A stretch of 64,000 nt of DNA from Mycobacterium seoulense. GTDB taxonomy: Bacteria > Actinomycetota > Actinomycetes > Mycobacteriales > Mycobacteriaceae. The stretch is from NCBI RefSeq assembly GCF_010731595.1, contig NZ_AP022582.1, positions 3,534,001 through 3,598,000 on the forward strand. Direction: 5' to 3'. Under the pieces are notes generated by a model. The model ran no database searches and was not told where the DNA came from. It worked only from the letters and a program-made list of their open reading frames with translations. This document shows positions 17,741-29,093 of this stretch, piece by piece. The stretch's first letter is position 1, and the number at the start of each line of letters is the position of its first letter. A program made the translations under genes and the position numbers.

Positions 17741-18835
17741 CTAAAAGCGCGGGTGTTGCCCGACGAGCGTGGCCCGCGGGCCCTCCTTACCGCCTTTGCC
17801 GACCGTTCCCAGCACCCAGCAGTCCAGGTGGCGTGCCGTCAAGATGGCCAGCGCGCGGTCGGTGTCCTCGGGCGCGACTACGGCGACCATGCCCACGCCC
17901 ATGTTGAACGTCTTCTCCATCTCTTCCCGCGTCACCCGACCGCGCTGGGCGATCATGGCGAAAACCGGTGCGGGCGTCCAGGTTCCACGGTCGATCTCGC
18001 CGACCAGGCCGTGCGGGATGACGCGTTGCAGGTTGCCCGCCAGCCCGCCCCCGGTGACGTGGCAGAAGGTGCGGACATGGGTTTCGGCGGTCAGCGCCAG
18101 GCAGTCTTTGGCGTAGATCCGGGTGGGTTCCAGCAGCTCCTCACCCAGGGTTCGGCCGAACTCCTCGACATAACCGGCCAGGTTCATCCGGTCGATCTCG
18201 AGAAGCACCGCGCGGGCCAGCGAATAGCCGTTGGAATGCAGGCCGGAGGAACCCATGGCGATGATCGTGTCGCCGGGTTTGACCCGATCGGGCCCCAGCA
18301 CGTCGTCGGCCTCCACGACACCGACACCGGTCGCCGAGATGTCGTAATGGTCGGGTTCCATCAGACCGGGATGCTCGGCGGTTTCGCCGCCCAGCAGCGC
18401 GCAGCCGGCGCGCACGCATCCTTCGGCGATACCCGCCACGATCGCGCCGAGCCGTTCCGGCACGGTCCGGCCCACCGCGATGTAGTCCTGCAGGAACAGC
18501 GGCTCGGCGCCGCAGACCACGAGGTCGTCGACCACCATCGCGACCAGGTCCAAGCCGACGGTGTCGTGCTTGTCCATCGCCTGCGCGACCGCCAGCTTGG
18601 TTCCCACACCGTCGGTGGAGGCCGCGAGCAGCGGTTCGCGGTAGTCGTTGCGCAAAGCGAACAGCCCCGCGAACCCGCCGAGGCCGCCCCGCACCTCGGG
18701 CCTGGTGGCCCGCGTCGCCAGCGGCTTGAACATCTCGACGGCGCGGTCGCCGGCCTCAATGTCCACCCCGGCCGACGCGTAGGTGATGCCGTGGCTGCCC
18801 GGGTTTCGTCCGGGGCTTTTTCCGGGATCCGTCAT
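17741..18835 (-). CDS. purM: Phosphoribosylformylglycinamidine cyclo-ligase PurM
   Basis: A 364-residue AIR synthetase, step five of de novo purine synthesis (FGAM + ATP to AIR). Motifs: ITYASAGVDIEAGDRAV, STDGVGTKLAVA, LLGGETAEHPG, GSSGLHSNGYSLAR, HVTGGGLAGNL. Length is normal. It lies 71 bases downstream of the purF stop on the same strand, so purF-purM is probably one unit. Confidence 0.97.
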   Translation of the reverse strand: MTDPGKSPGRNPGSHGITYASAGVDIEAGDRAVEMFKPLATRATRPEVRGGLGGFAGLFALRNDYREPLLAASTDGVGTKLAVAQAMDKHDTVGLDLVAMVVDDLVVCGAEPLFLQDYIAVGRTVPERLGAIVAGIAEGCVRAGCALLGGETAEHPGLMEPDHYDISATGVGVVEADDVLGPDRVKPGDTIIAMGSSGLHSNGYSLARAVLLEIDRMNLAGYVEEFGRTLGEELLEPTRIYAKDCLALTAETHVRTFCHVTGGGLAGNLQRVIPHGLVGEIDRGTWTPAPVFAMIAQRGRVTREEMEKTFNMGVGMVAVVAPEDTDRALAILTARHLDCWVLGTVGKGGKEGPRATLVGQHPRF

Positions 18836-18906
18836 CGCGATAAAGGCTACCGGGCGCCGCCGACCGCCGTTATCAAACGTCTTGGAACGGGCGCGTCGGA
18901 CGTCCG

Positions 18907-20433
18907 TCAGTGGACGATGGGGACTTCGTCGGGCGTCAGCTCGTCGAGCCCGGCTCCGCGCGCGGCGTTGGTGAGCATGTGCTCGATGACGTTCTTACCC
19001 AAGGCCGTCTCCTCGGGCAGCTCGATCGGATACCTTCCGTCGAAGCAGGCTGTGCACAGCCGCGACGCGGGTTGTTCGGACGCCGCGACCAGGCCGCGCA
19101 GCGAGATGTAGCCGAGGGAGTCGGCGCCGATGGCGTGCCGCACCGCTTCGAGCATTTCCTCTTTGTCCTGTACGGCATTGGCGATCAGCTCGGCCGGCGA
19201 CGGGAAGTCGATGCCGTAGAAGCAGGGCCATTTCACCGGCGGCGACGCGATGCGCACGTGGACTTCGACGGCACCGGCCTCGCGCAGCATGCGCAGCAGC
19301 GCGCGCTGGGTGTTCCCGCGCACGATCGAGTCGTCGACGACGATGAGCCGCTTGCCGCGGATGACCTCGCGAAGTGGGTTGAGCTTCAGCCGGATACCGA
19401 GCTGGCGGATGGTCTGGGACGGCTGGATGAAGGTCCGCCCGACGTAGGCGTTCTTCATCAGGCCCTGCCCATACGGAATGCCGGACTCTTGCGCGTATCC
19501 GACCGCGGCGGGAGTGCCCGACTCCGGGACTCCGATGACCAGGTCGGCGTCGACTTGGCATTCACGGGCCAGGCGGCGACCGATCTCCACCCGAGTGGCG
19601 TGCACGGACCGACCGGCGATCGTGCTGTCCGGCCGCGCCAGGTAGACGTACTCGAAGACGCAGCCCTTGGGCGTCGGGTTGGCAAAACGCGTGGACCGCA
19701 CCCCGTCGGCGTCGATCGCCAGTAGTTCGCCCGGCTCGATATCGCGCACGAACGATGCACCGACGATGTCCAGGGCCGCCGTTTCGGAGGCCACCACCCA
19801 GCCGCGATCCAGCCGGCCAAGCGAAAGCGGCCTGACGCCGTGGGGATCACGGCACGCATAGAGTGTGTTCTCGTCCATGAAGGTCAGGCAGAACGCGCCG
19901 CGCACGGTGGGCAGCAGGTCCAGGGCCGCCTGCTCGAGGGTGGAATCCGCCGCGCCGTGGGCCAGCAGAGCGCCCAGGATGTCGGAGTCCGTCGTCGCCG
20001 GCGCGGGGCAGCGCCGAGCGATCAGCCCGGCGTCACGGGCGCGGGCGGCGAGTTCGGCGGTGTTGACCAGATTCCCGTTGTGCCCCAGCGCGACACCGGT
20101 GCCGGCGGCGGTGTTGCGGAACACCGGCTGCGCGTTCTCCCACGTCGTGTCGCCCGTGGTGGAGTAGCGGCAATGCCCGATGGCGACGTGGCCCGGCATC
20201 GCGGCGAGCGTCTGCTCGTCGAACACCTGGCTGACCAAGCCCAAGTCCTTGAAGACGAGAACCTGTGATCCATCGGCGACGGCGATGCCGGCGGCCTCCT
20301 GCCCGCGATGCTGCAGGGCGTACAAGCCGTAATAGGTGAGTTTTGCGACATCCTCGCCCGGGGCCCAAACCCCAAATACACCACACTCTTCACGAGGCGA
20401 GTTCAGGTCCTGCTCGGGTTCTCGGACGGTCAC
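18907..20433 (-). CDS. purF: Amidophosphoribosyltransferase PurF
   Basis: A 508-residue committing enzyme of purine synthesis (PRPP + Gln to phosphoribosylamine). Class II glutaminase domain with propeptide SPREE before the catalytic C17 (ECGVFG); glutamine tunnel HRGQEAAG and HCRYSTTG; PRT domain with RLIVVDDSIVRGNT; CTACF C-terminal motif of Fe-S-type PurF (CRDPHG, CFYGID, CTAC supply cluster Cys). The GTG at 20433 has AGGGAG about ten bases upstream; the frame extends to 20508 but that sequence lacks family similarity. TAGACT near 20470 on the minus strand may be the -10. Confidence 0.95.
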   Translation of the reverse strand: MTVREPEQDLNSPREECGVFGVWAPGEDVAKLTYYGLYALQHRGQEAAGIAVADGSQVLVFKDLGLVSQVFDEQTLAAMPGHVAIGHCRYSTTGDTTWENAQPVFRNTAAGTGVALGHNGNLVNTAELAARARDAGLIARRCPAPATTDSDILGALLAHGAADSTLEQAALDLLPTVRGAFCLTFMDENTLYACRDPHGVRPLSLGRLDRGWVVASETAALDIVGASFVRDIEPGELLAIDADGVRSTRFANPTPKGCVFEYVYLARPDSTIAGRSVHATRVEIGRRLARECQVDADLVIGVPESGTPAAVGYAQESGIPYGQGLMKNAYVGRTFIQPSQTIRQLGIRLKLNPLREVIRGKRLIVVDDSIVRGNTQRALLRMLREAGAVEVHVRIASPPVKWPCFYGIDFPSPAELIANAVQDKEEMLEAVRHAIGADSLGYISLRGLVAASEQPASRLCTACFDGRYPIELPEETALGKNVIEHMLTNAARGAGLDELTPDEVPIVH

Positions 20434-20508
20434 GATTGGGCGGCTCCCTGGGGAACGGTTGGTGACGTAACGGAGTCTACGGGTCCGACGCCCGCGACCA
20501 CGAATCAA

Positions 20509-20527
20509 CAGCGCGTGTTGCGCGCTG
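20509..20527. terminator. Hairpin between the sterol-carrier-like gene and purF
   Basis: CAGCGCG-TGTTG-CGCGCTG is a perfect seven-base stem with a five-base loop. Read on the minus strand it follows the 20572 stop and is trailed by TTGATT, a weak T-run. An additional palindrome TCCCGCGCGGGA sits at 20533-20544. It could end the upstream gene or form part of the purF leader. Confidence 0.45.
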
Positions 20528-20571
20528 AAAATTCCCGCGCGGGACCCTAAACCTGCAGTTCAGCGTTATAT

Positions 20572-20961
20572 TCAGCTGACATCGAACAAGGGCAGACAGT
20601 GTTCGATGTCACCGGCCCGAGAGCCCGAGAGACTTATCGCACCGACGTCCCTGGCCTCGGGGAACGACAAGAGTCCGGCAGCCAGCAGCAGCCACGTCCG
20701 CGGATCTGTCTCCACCACGTTGGGCGGCGTGCCGCGGGTGTGCCTGGGCCCCGCGATGCACTGCACCGCGACGAACGGCGGAATGCGCACCTCGACGCTG
20801 GCGCCGGGCGCCACGGCGGCCAGCGTGCGGGCGGTGAGCCGGACGGCGGTGCCGAGGCTCTCGCGGTCGGGCGCGGGCCGGGATTCGTCGCGCAGCCAGT
20901 CCGCGACGGCCAACACAGCCTGCCGACTCTTTGCCGGATCGGCCTTTTGACGGGCGGCCAT
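20572..20961 (-). CDS. Sterol-carrier-like protein, Rv0807-like
   Basis: A 129-residue protein with the SCP-type sterol carrier-like pattern: LRDESRPAPDRESLGTAVRLTARTLAAVAPGASVEVRIPPFVAVQC, quoted here by its parts TARTLAAVAPG and VEVRIPPFVAVQC, then PPNVVETDPRTWLLLAAG. Ligand unknown. It precedes purF as Rv0807 does in M. tuberculosis, and its ATG is 19 bases from the divergent MCE gene. Confidence 0.8.
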   Translation of the reverse strand: MAARQKADPAKSRQAVLAVADWLRDESRPAPDRESLGTAVRLTARTLAAVAPGASVEVRIPPFVAVQCIAGPRHTRGTPPNVVETDPRTWLLLAAGLLSFPEARDVGAISLSGSRAGDIEHCLPLFDVS

Positions 20962-20971
20962 ACCCTAGGGT
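20962..20971. promoter_or_regulatory. ACCCTAGGGT palindrome between two divergent start codons
   Basis: A perfect ten-base palindrome fills half of the 19-base gap between the minus-strand ATG (20961) and the MCE ATG (20981). Its TAGGGT half (20966-20971) lies nine bases before the MCE start and may be the -10 of a nearly leaderless transcript. Confidence 0.4.
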
Positions 20972-20980
20972 CTCAAACTC

Positions 20981-22195
20981 ATGGAGCGTCGTCGCCTGCG
21001 GCGCGGGCCACCGCACAAGGCCGTCGGGCTCGTGACGGTGGCCGTCATGGGGTTGGTCGGGTCGCTCCTGTACCTACAGTTCCGGGGTGACCTCACACCG
21101 ACGACCAAGCTGACCATGGTGGCAGCGCGCGCCGGCCTGGTGCTGGATCCCGGCTCCAAGGTCACCTACAACGGGGTTCAGATCGGCCGGGTGGACCGCA
21201 TTTCCGAGACCACCCGCGACGGCAAGCCGGCCGCCAAGCTGGTACTGGATATCACCCCGCGGTACCTCAAGCTGATCCCGGCCAACGTGGCGGCGACGAT
21301 CAAAGCGACAACGGTGTTCGGCAACAAATACGTCGCGTTGAGCTCCCCGCCGCAGCCTGCGGCACAATCGATCGCGCCGGCGGCAGTGATCGAGGCGACG
21401 GCGGTGACGACCGAGTTCAATACCGTTTTCGAGACCCTCATGTCGATTGCGGAGAAGGTCGACCCGGTCAAGGTGAATCTGACGCTCAGCGCGGCCGCGC
21501 AAGCCCTGACCGGGTTGGGCGACAGGTTCGGTGCATCTCTGGTCAACGGCAACACGATCCTCGACGACGTGAATCCGCGGATGCCCGAAATCCTTGCCGA
21601 CGCCGCGCGATTGGCCGCCCTCGGTGATGCCTACGCCAGCGCGTCGCCGGACCTGTGGGACGCGCTGGACCACGCGGTGACCGCGGCGCGCACGTTCAAC
21701 CGGCAGCAAATCGATCTGGACGCGGCGCTGCTCGCGGCGGCCGGGCTCGGCGGCACGGGCGCCGACGTCTTCGGACGCGGCGGTCCGTACCTTGCGCGTG
21801 GCGCCGACGATCTGGTCACCCCCAGCCAGCTGCTCGACGAGTACAGCCCGGAAATCTTCTGCACCATACGCAATTTCGACGAGGTCGGACCCAGGATCCA
21901 CAACGCCCTCGGCGACAACGGCTACTCGCTGGGCGCGCACGCGGCGGGCGCGATCGCCGGGGCACCCAATCCCTATATCTGGCCGGAGAACCTGCCCCGG
22001 ACCAATGCCAGGGGCGGTCCAGGCGGGCGGCCGGGCTGCTGGCAGACGATCACCCGGCAGTTGTGGCCGGCGCCGTTTCTGGTGATGGACACCGGCGCAA
22101 GCATGGCTCCCTACAACCACTTCGAACTTGGCTCGCCGCTTTTCGTCGAGCACGTGTGGGGCCGCCAGTTGGGCGACTACACGATCAACCCGTGA
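20981..22195 (+). CDS. Orphan MceA-like mammalian-cell-entry family protein
   Basis: A 404-residue MCE protein of the A type: basic N-terminus, one membrane anchor (about 15-32, VGLVTVAVMGLVGSLLYLQF), the MlaD/MCE beta-barrel (about 40-120, GLVLDPGSKVTYNGVQIGRV; TVFGNKYVALSSP), then the long helical Mce_C region. Mce proteins form lipid-importing tubes with YrbE permeases and usually occur in operons yrbEA-yrbEB-mceA-F. None of those partners is nearby, so this copy stands alone. It could plug into another Mce complex. No counterpart is known to me at this site in M. tuberculosis. Its 3' end overlaps the convergent CPBP gene by 19 bases. Confidence 0.9.
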   Translation: MERRRLRRGPPHKAVGLVTVAVMGLVGSLLYLQFRGDLTPTTKLTMVAARAGLVLDPGSKVTYNGVQIGRVDRISETTRDGKPAAKLVLDITPRYLKLIPANVAATIKATTVFGNKYVALSSPPQPAAQSIAPAAVIEATAVTTEFNTVFETLMSIAEKVDPVKVNLTLSAAAQALTGLGDRFGASLVNGNTILDDVNPRMPEILADAARLAALGDAYASASPDLWDALDHAVTAARTFNRQQIDLDAALLAAAGLGGTGADVFGRGGPYLARGADDLVTPSQLLDEYSPEIFCTIRNFDEVGPRIHNALGDNGYSLGAHAAGAIAGAPNPYIWPENLPRTNARGGPGGRPGCWQTITRQLWPAPFLVMDTGASMAPYNHFELGSPLFVEHVWGRQLGDYTINP

Positions 22196-22812
22196 CGTCG
22201 CACGCTCAGTGCGGCGATCGCGCCGGCCTCGTTGATGGCCAAGTGCGCGAGCATGGGCGCGGCGAGGCTACCCGAACGGTCCGCCAGCCAACCGAAGAGC
22301 CAGCCCGCGAGGCCGGTCACCAGCACGGTGCCCACCACCGGCGCACCCGCCGCACGCGCGTCCGCGATGTGGGAGAGCCCAAAGCTTGCCGCCTGCAACA
22401 GCCTTCCGCCGGAGGTGCCGAACGCATCCGCGGCGGCGGCGGTCAGCGCCGCGCGGAACGCAGCCTCCTCCGACCAGACGGTCCCTACCGGGATCTGCAG
22501 CAGCAGCCAGCCGGGCGTTGAGCCGGGCGGCTCCCGTTCTGCCATGGACGCCCGCACCAACGGCACCGCCGTCGTCGCGGCGATCGCGCTCACCGCCGCC
22601 GCGGCGGTCGCCGAACCCAGCCGCAGCCCCGCCCACAGCCGCGGCGGATGTAAGCCCAGCGATGCACGCGTCGCGAGCACCAGCAGGCCGGCCGCACCGG
22701 CCTGCACCGTCGTCCGCCAGGCCGTGGGCAGCCGGGGGCCGACGAAGCTCCACCCGACCAGGCCGGCGGCTAAAGTGATCGATTGCGTCCGGCGAAATCC
22801 GCTGTCGCCCAT
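22177..22812 (-). CDS. CPBP-family intramembrane metalloprotease, Rv0804-like
   Basis: A 211-residue membrane protein of the CAAX protease/bacteriocin-processing (Abi) family. Motif 1 SEEAAFRAAL (EExxxR), motif 2 SFGLSHI with the metal His, and motif 3 AHLAINEAGA are all present and lie within predicted helices. Substrate unknown. Located 18 bases downstream of the purL stop on the same strand. Confidence 0.85.
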   Translation of the reverse strand: MGDSGFRRTQSITLAAGLVGWSFVGPRLPTAWRTTVQAGAAGLLVLATRASLGLHPPRLWAGLRLGSATAAAAVSAIAATTAVPLVRASMAEREPPGSTPGWLLLQIPVGTVWSEEAAFRAALTAAAADAFGTSGGRLLQAASFGLSHIADARAAGAPVVGTVLVTGLAGWLFGWLADRSGSLAAPMLAHLAINEAGAIAALSVRRHGLIV

Positions 22813-22830
22813 GAGATTTGTCGCTACGGC

Positions 22831-25525
<2,695 letters not shown>

Positions 25526-25589
25526 ACCGCCAGACCTTAGGCCCCAGGATGGCTCCGGCGAAAAGGAATGCCCGCATCGCCCGTGGCGA

Positions 25590-25614
25590 AAGGTTACGCA
25601 CGACACGTAACTTT
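25590..25614. promoter_or_regulatory. GAAAG(G)TTACG-N7-CGTAACTTTC inverted repeat
   Basis: Ten paired bases with a single-base bulge, centred in the 251-base divergent gap between the VOC gene and the F420-type reductase gene. GTTACG (25593-25598) and CGTAAC (25606-25611) are perfect. The layout suits a dimeric repressor; no regulator gene is adjacent. No other feature was seen in the gap. Confidence 0.45.
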
Positions 25615-25776
25615 CTGCGCCGCCGATCCGTCCTTGGTTACGGGCTGCTCATGGGAGCCGCCACACGCCGTCACCGAACGTCGGCGAGAGTGCATGTCGG
25701 CCGGCGGCCGGCTACTTCGGTGACGAGTTACACAACCGATTCGGCAACCACCGCACCGGATTACGAAGGAGAACTG

Positions 25777-26226
25777 ATGTCCACCCCGACACCCCCTCGC
25801 TGGCTGAAGCCGATGAACAAGCTCATGATCGCGATGCAAAAGCTGGGCGTACCCACGGGGCCGCCCATGGTCTTGACTGTGCCCGGCCGCAAGACAGGCC
25901 GACCGCGCAGCACGCCGATGACCCCATTCACTCTGGATGGAGGGCTCTACGCCGTGGCGGGCTTCCCGGGTGCGGATTGGGCACGCAATGCGCGTGCCGC
26001 CGGCGCCGGAACCCTCCGCAGGGGCCGAAAGACACGGCGGGTCAGGATCATCGAGTTGACCGCCGAGCAGGCCCGCCCGGTATTGCGGGAATATCCGATT
26101 CGAGTGCCGGTCGGAGTCGGCTTCCTCAAGCGCTCCGGCATGGTGCGTCAAGGCACTCCCGAAGAAGTCGAGGCGCTGGCCGGCCGGATCGCCGTGTTCC
26201 GATTAGACCCCGTCGCGGCGACCTGA
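25777..26226 (+). CDS. Deazaflavin (F420)-dependent nitroreductase-family protein
   Basis: A 149-residue split-beta-barrel protein of the Ddn/Rv3547 family. Motifs: PPMVLTVPGRKTGRPRSTPM, typical for F420/FMN phosphate contact, and GADWARNARAAG. Members use F420H2 to reduce quinones and nitroimidazoles. Start ATG with AGGAG six bases upstream. It is followed after 47 bases by a DoxX-like gene, with which it likely forms a unit. Confidence 0.88.
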   Translation: MSTPTPPRWLKPMNKLMIAMQKLGVPTGPPMVLTVPGRKTGRPRSTPMTPFTLDGGLYAVAGFPGADWARNARAAGAGTLRRGRKTRRVRIIELTAEQARPVLREYPIRVPVGVGFLKRSGMVRQGTPEEVEALAGRIAVFRLDPVAAT

Positions 26227-26273
26227 CACCAACCACGCCCACATCCGATCGACCATCCAGGGAGACCAGCGCC

Positions 26274-26642
26274 GTGTACACCTCATACCTTGTCGTGACC
26301 ATCATCGCCATCGTTCTCAACGGATTCTCCGGCGTGAGCGCGCTGGTCCACTTCGCGCCCATCATTGCGCCGATGCGACGGGCCGGGGTGCCGCTGTCCT
26401 GGCTGAGGTTTCCCATCGGCACACTGAAAACCCTAGGCACCCTTGGGCTTATCGTCGGACTCTGGGTTCCGGCCGTCGGCATCGCCGCCGCTGCGGGGCT
26501 CACCGTCTTCTTCATCTGTGCGATGTACACCCACGTGCTCGCCAACGATATTTCCGGCCAGTTCGCATTAGCCGGGTTCTTCTTCGCCCTCAACGGCGCA
26601 ACCTTCGCGCTCGCCGTGATCACTCACCGCGCCGTCATGTAA
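26274..26642 (+). CDS. DoxX-like four-helix membrane protein
   Basis: A 122-residue protein with four hydrophobic helices (LVVTIIAIVLNGFSGVSAL; TLKTLGTLGLIVGLWVP; GIAAAAGLTVFFICAMY; FALAGFFFALNGATFALAV). DoxX-like proteins have been linked to quinone or thiosulfate redox modules. The GTG start has AGGGAG nine bases upstream. Next to an F420-type reductase, a shared quinone-redox role is plausible. Confidence 0.8.
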   Translation: MYTSYLVVTIIAIVLNGFSGVSALVHFAPIIAPMRRAGVPLSWLRFPIGTLKTLGTLGLIVGLWVPAVGIAAAAGLTVFFICAMYTHVLANDISGQFALAGFFFALNGATFALAVITHRAVM

Positions 26643-26656
26643 ACGGCAGGCAGGCC

Positions 26657-27916
26657 TCAGGGTTCGGGCGAAAAGAACGCCCGCATCGCCGCCGAGTAGG
26701 CGGACACGTCGTGAGCGCCCATCAACTCGCGCGCCGAGTGCATGGCCAGCTGCGCGGCACCCACGTCGACGGTGGGGATCCCGGTGCGGGCCGACGCCAG
26801 CGGTCCGATCGTCGACCCGCACGGCAGATCGGCGCGGTGCTCGTAGCGTTGCAAGGGGACCCCGGCCTGTTCGCAGGCCAGGGCGAAGCCCGCGGCCGTG
26901 CGTGAGTCGGTTGCGTAACGCAGGTTGGGGTGCACCTTGAGCACGGGTCCGGCGTTGACCTCGATGAGGTGGCCGGGCTCGTGCCGCTCCGGATAGTTGG
27001 GGTGGGTGGCGTGCGCCATGTCGGCCGACGCCAGCAACGAGTCCGGCAGCCGGCGCAGGAAATCTTCCCGGGTGCCGCCGGCCGCCAGGACGATCCGCTC
27101 GAGGACGGTGCCCAGCAGGTCGGACTGGGCGCCATGGTCCGATGACGAACCGACCTCCTCATGGTCGAAGAGCACCAGCACCGGCAGGGGCCCCCGCGGC
27201 TGGGTGTCCAACAAAGCCTCCATCCCCGCATAGCAACTGGCCTGGTTGTCCAGCCGGGGCGCGCTGAGGAGGTCGGCGCCGGCGCCGACCACCGTCGATG
27301 GGGTGAGGTCATGGGTCATCAGGTCGGCCGCCAGCACGGCGGTCGGCGCGACACCGGCGCGTTCGGCGACGAACTCGAGGAACGATTTCGTTTCGGCGCC
27401 GGCGCCCCAGACCGCGTTGACGTGGCGCTGCGGGTCGAGCGTCAGCGATTTGCGGTCCTCGGCCAGGTGGATGGCCAGCTGGGGCACCCGCAGGATCGGG
27501 TCGTCTATCCGGACGAGCCGATGCTCGACTGCGGCGCCGACACGCACCGACAACCGTCCACTGATGCCGAGGTCGCGGTCCAGCCAAGAGTTGAGCCACG
27601 CTCCGCCGTACGGCTCCAGCGCGACCACCCGCCAGCCGGCGACCAGCCGATCCGGATGCTGCTTGACCCGAAGGTTCGGGCTGTCGGTGTGCGCGCCGAC
27701 GATCCGGAACGGGCCCTCAGCCGCCTCGGAGTTCCAGGCAACCAGCGAGCCGGCCCGCACCGTGAAGTAGCGCCCCCGTTCGCCCGGCCAGCGCTCGCCC
27801 TCACTGAGTTCGGTGTATCCGGCGGCGGCCAGCCGCGCGGCCACCGTCGCGCAGACATGAAACGGCGACGGAGAAGCGTCGATGAAATCGCAGAGGCCTG
27901 CGGCGCTGGCCGACAT
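26657..27916 (-). CDS. pepC: M18-family aspartyl aminopeptidase PepC
   Basis: A 419-residue zinc aminopeptidase that removes N-terminal Asp/Glu-type residues. Metal motifs: [10 protein letters not shown] (His, Asp), DHEEVGS (bridging Glu), and C-terminal [13 protein letters not shown] with the final His in [12 protein letters not shown]. The start [20 protein letters not shown] matches Rv0800; the frame runs on through the upstream 57-bp repeats, which should not be counted as protein. Divergent from dyp. Confidence 0.95.
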   Translation of the reverse strand: MSASAAGLCDFIDASPSPFHVCATVAARLAAAGYTELSEGERWPGERGRYFTVRAGSLVAWNSEAAEGPFRIVGAHTDSPNLRVKQHPDRLVAGWRVVALEPYGGAWLNSWLDRDLGISGRLSVRVGAAVEHRLVRIDDPILRVPQLAIHLAEDRKSLTLDPQRHVNAVWGAGAETKSFLEFVAERAGVAPTAVLAADLMTHDLTPSTVVGAGADLLSAPRLDNQASCYAGMEALLDTQPRGPLPVLVLFDHEEVGSSSDHGAQSDLLGTVLERIVLAAGGTREDFLRRLPDSLLASADMAHATHPNYPERHEPGHLIEVNAGPVLKVHPNLRYATDSRTAAGFALACEQAGVPLQRYEHRADLPCGSTIGPLASARTGIPTVDVGAAQLAMHSARELMGAHDVSAYSAAMRAFFSPEP

Positions 27917-27935
27917 GTTCAACATCATGGCTGTC

Positions 27936-28073
27936 GGCGCTCGACGTCGCCACGCTAGGTCCGATTGCGCGGCTCCTTCCTCGCGCACTTCCGGCGCTCG
28001 ACGTCGCCACGCTAGGTCCGATTGCGCGGCTCCTTCCTCGCGCACTTCCGGCGCTCGACGTCGCCACGCTAGG
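27936..28073. repeat. 57-bp tandem repeat, 2.4 copies (MIRU/VNTR-like)
   Basis: Two full identical units (27936-27992 and 27993-28049) and a 24-base third start (28050-28073). Each begins GGCGCTCGACGTCGCCACGC and contains the run TAGGTCC. The length is a multiple of three, so frames stay open and create false N-terminal extensions of pepC and dyp. It occupies nearly all of the pepC/dyp divergent region. Mycobacterial interspersed repetitive units have this size and position. Confidence 0.92.
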
Positions 28074-28075
28074 GT
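28070..28075 (+). promoter_or_regulatory. -10 element of the dyp-encapsulin operon
   Basis: TAGGGT lies seven bases before the GTG of dyp, implying a leaderless transcript. It arises where the last repeat copy diverges: full copies have TAGGTC at this point and lack the final T at the right place. Confidence 0.55.
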
Positions 28076-28082
28076 CAGCAGA

Positions 28083-29093
28083 GTGCCCCACGTCCAGCCG
28101 CAGCCGATCCTCGAGCCGTTGACGCCGGCGGCGGTCTTCCTGGTGGTGACCATCGACGACGGCGGGGAAGCCACGGTTCATGACGCACTGCCCGATATTT
28201 CCGGGCTGGTGCGCGCGATCGGTTTTCGCGAGCCGCCGAAACGGTTGTCGGCCATCACCTCTATCGGCTCGCAGGCATGGGATCGCTTGTTCACCGGCCC
28301 GCGTCCCGCCGAGTTGCACCCGTTCGTCGAACTGAAGGGCCCGCGGCACACCGCCCCGGCCACGCCCGGGGACCTGCTGTTTCACATCCGGGCCGAGAGC
28401 CTGGATGTGTGTTTCGAACTCGCCGACCGCATTCTGAGGTCGATGGCCGGTGCCGTCACCGTGGTCGACGAGGTGCACGGATTCCGCTACTTCGACAACC
28501 GCGACCTGTTGGGCTTCGTCGACGGCACCGAAAACCCCGACGGCCAGCTTGCCGTCAGCGCGACCGCCATCGGCGCCGAGGATCCCGAGTTCGAGGGCTC
28601 GTGCTACGTGCACGTGCAGAAGTATCTGCACGAAATGGATTCATGGAATTCGCTTTCGGTCAGTGAGCAGGAGCTGGTGATCGGCCGCACGAAGCTGGAA
28701 AACCTCGAACTCGGCGACGACGAAAAGCCGGCCAACTCCCACATCGCCCTCAACGTCATCACCGACAACGACGGCACCGAGCTGAAGATCGTTCGGCACA
28801 ACATGCCGTTCGGTGAACTCGGCAAGGGCGAGTACGGCACCTATTTCATCGGCTATTCCCGCACGCCGCAGGTCACCGAACAGATGCTGCGGAACATGTT
28901 CCTCGGGGATCCACCCGGCAATACCGACCACATCCTCGAATTCTCCACCGCGATCACCGGTGGCCTGTTCTTCTCCCCCACTGTCGACTTCCTCGACGAT
29001 CCACCGCCACTGCCCGCAGTGCCGGCGGCGGAAACGACTGCCGCACAGGACGGCTCACTTTCCATCGGCAGCCTGAAAGGAACCACTTTATGA
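28083..29093 (+). CDS. dyp: Dye-decolorizing (Dyp-type) haem peroxidase, encapsulin cargo
   Basis: A 336-residue Dyp peroxidase. The family signature GFVDGTENP (near 145-153) supplies the catalytic Asp; the proximal haem His is in IVRHNMPFG (near 240). The Pro/Ala-rich tail ends in [11 protein letters not shown], the C-terminal targeting peptide that docks Dyp inside encapsulin shells. The gene overlaps the encapsulin start by four bases. Same order as Rv0799c-Rv0798c. Start GTG chosen from the leaderless -10 and family N-terminus. Confidence 0.95.
   Translation: MPHVQPQPILEPLTPAAVFLVVTIDDGGEATVHDALPDISGLVRAIGFREPPKRLSAITSIGSQAWDRLFTGPRPAELHPFVELKGPRHTAPATPGDLLFHIRAESLDVCFELADRILRSMAGAVTVVDEVHGFRYFDNRDLLGFVDGTENPDGQLAVSATAIGAEDPEFEGSCYVHVQKYLHEMDSWNSLSVSEQELVIGRTKLENLELGDDEKPANSHIALNVITDNDGTELKIVRHNMPFGELGKGEYGTYFIGYSRTPQVTEQMLRNMFLGDPPGNTDHILEFSTAITGGLFFSPTVDFLDDPPPLPAVPAAETTAAQDGSLSIGSLKGTTL

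Noticed and set aside
17753-19111. A 452-codon plus-strand frame crossing purM and the end of purF
   Set aside because: It spans two genuine genes and their spacer on the other strand and has no recognisable domain.
20434-20508. Longer PurF N-terminus
   Set aside because: It would place 25 extra Arg-rich residues before the propeptide; GTG 20433 fits the family better, although a modest extension cannot be fully excluded.
27936-28073. The 57-bp units as a CRISPR array
   Set aside because: Units are contiguous and identical with no unique spacers; this is a tandem repeat. The protein-like [12 protein letters not shown] text in its frames is an artefact of the repeat length.
27882-28082. Longer dyp start reading through the repeats
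   Set aside because: The repeats encode low-complexity sequence absent from Dyp proteins, and a leaderless GTG start follows the -10 at 28070.
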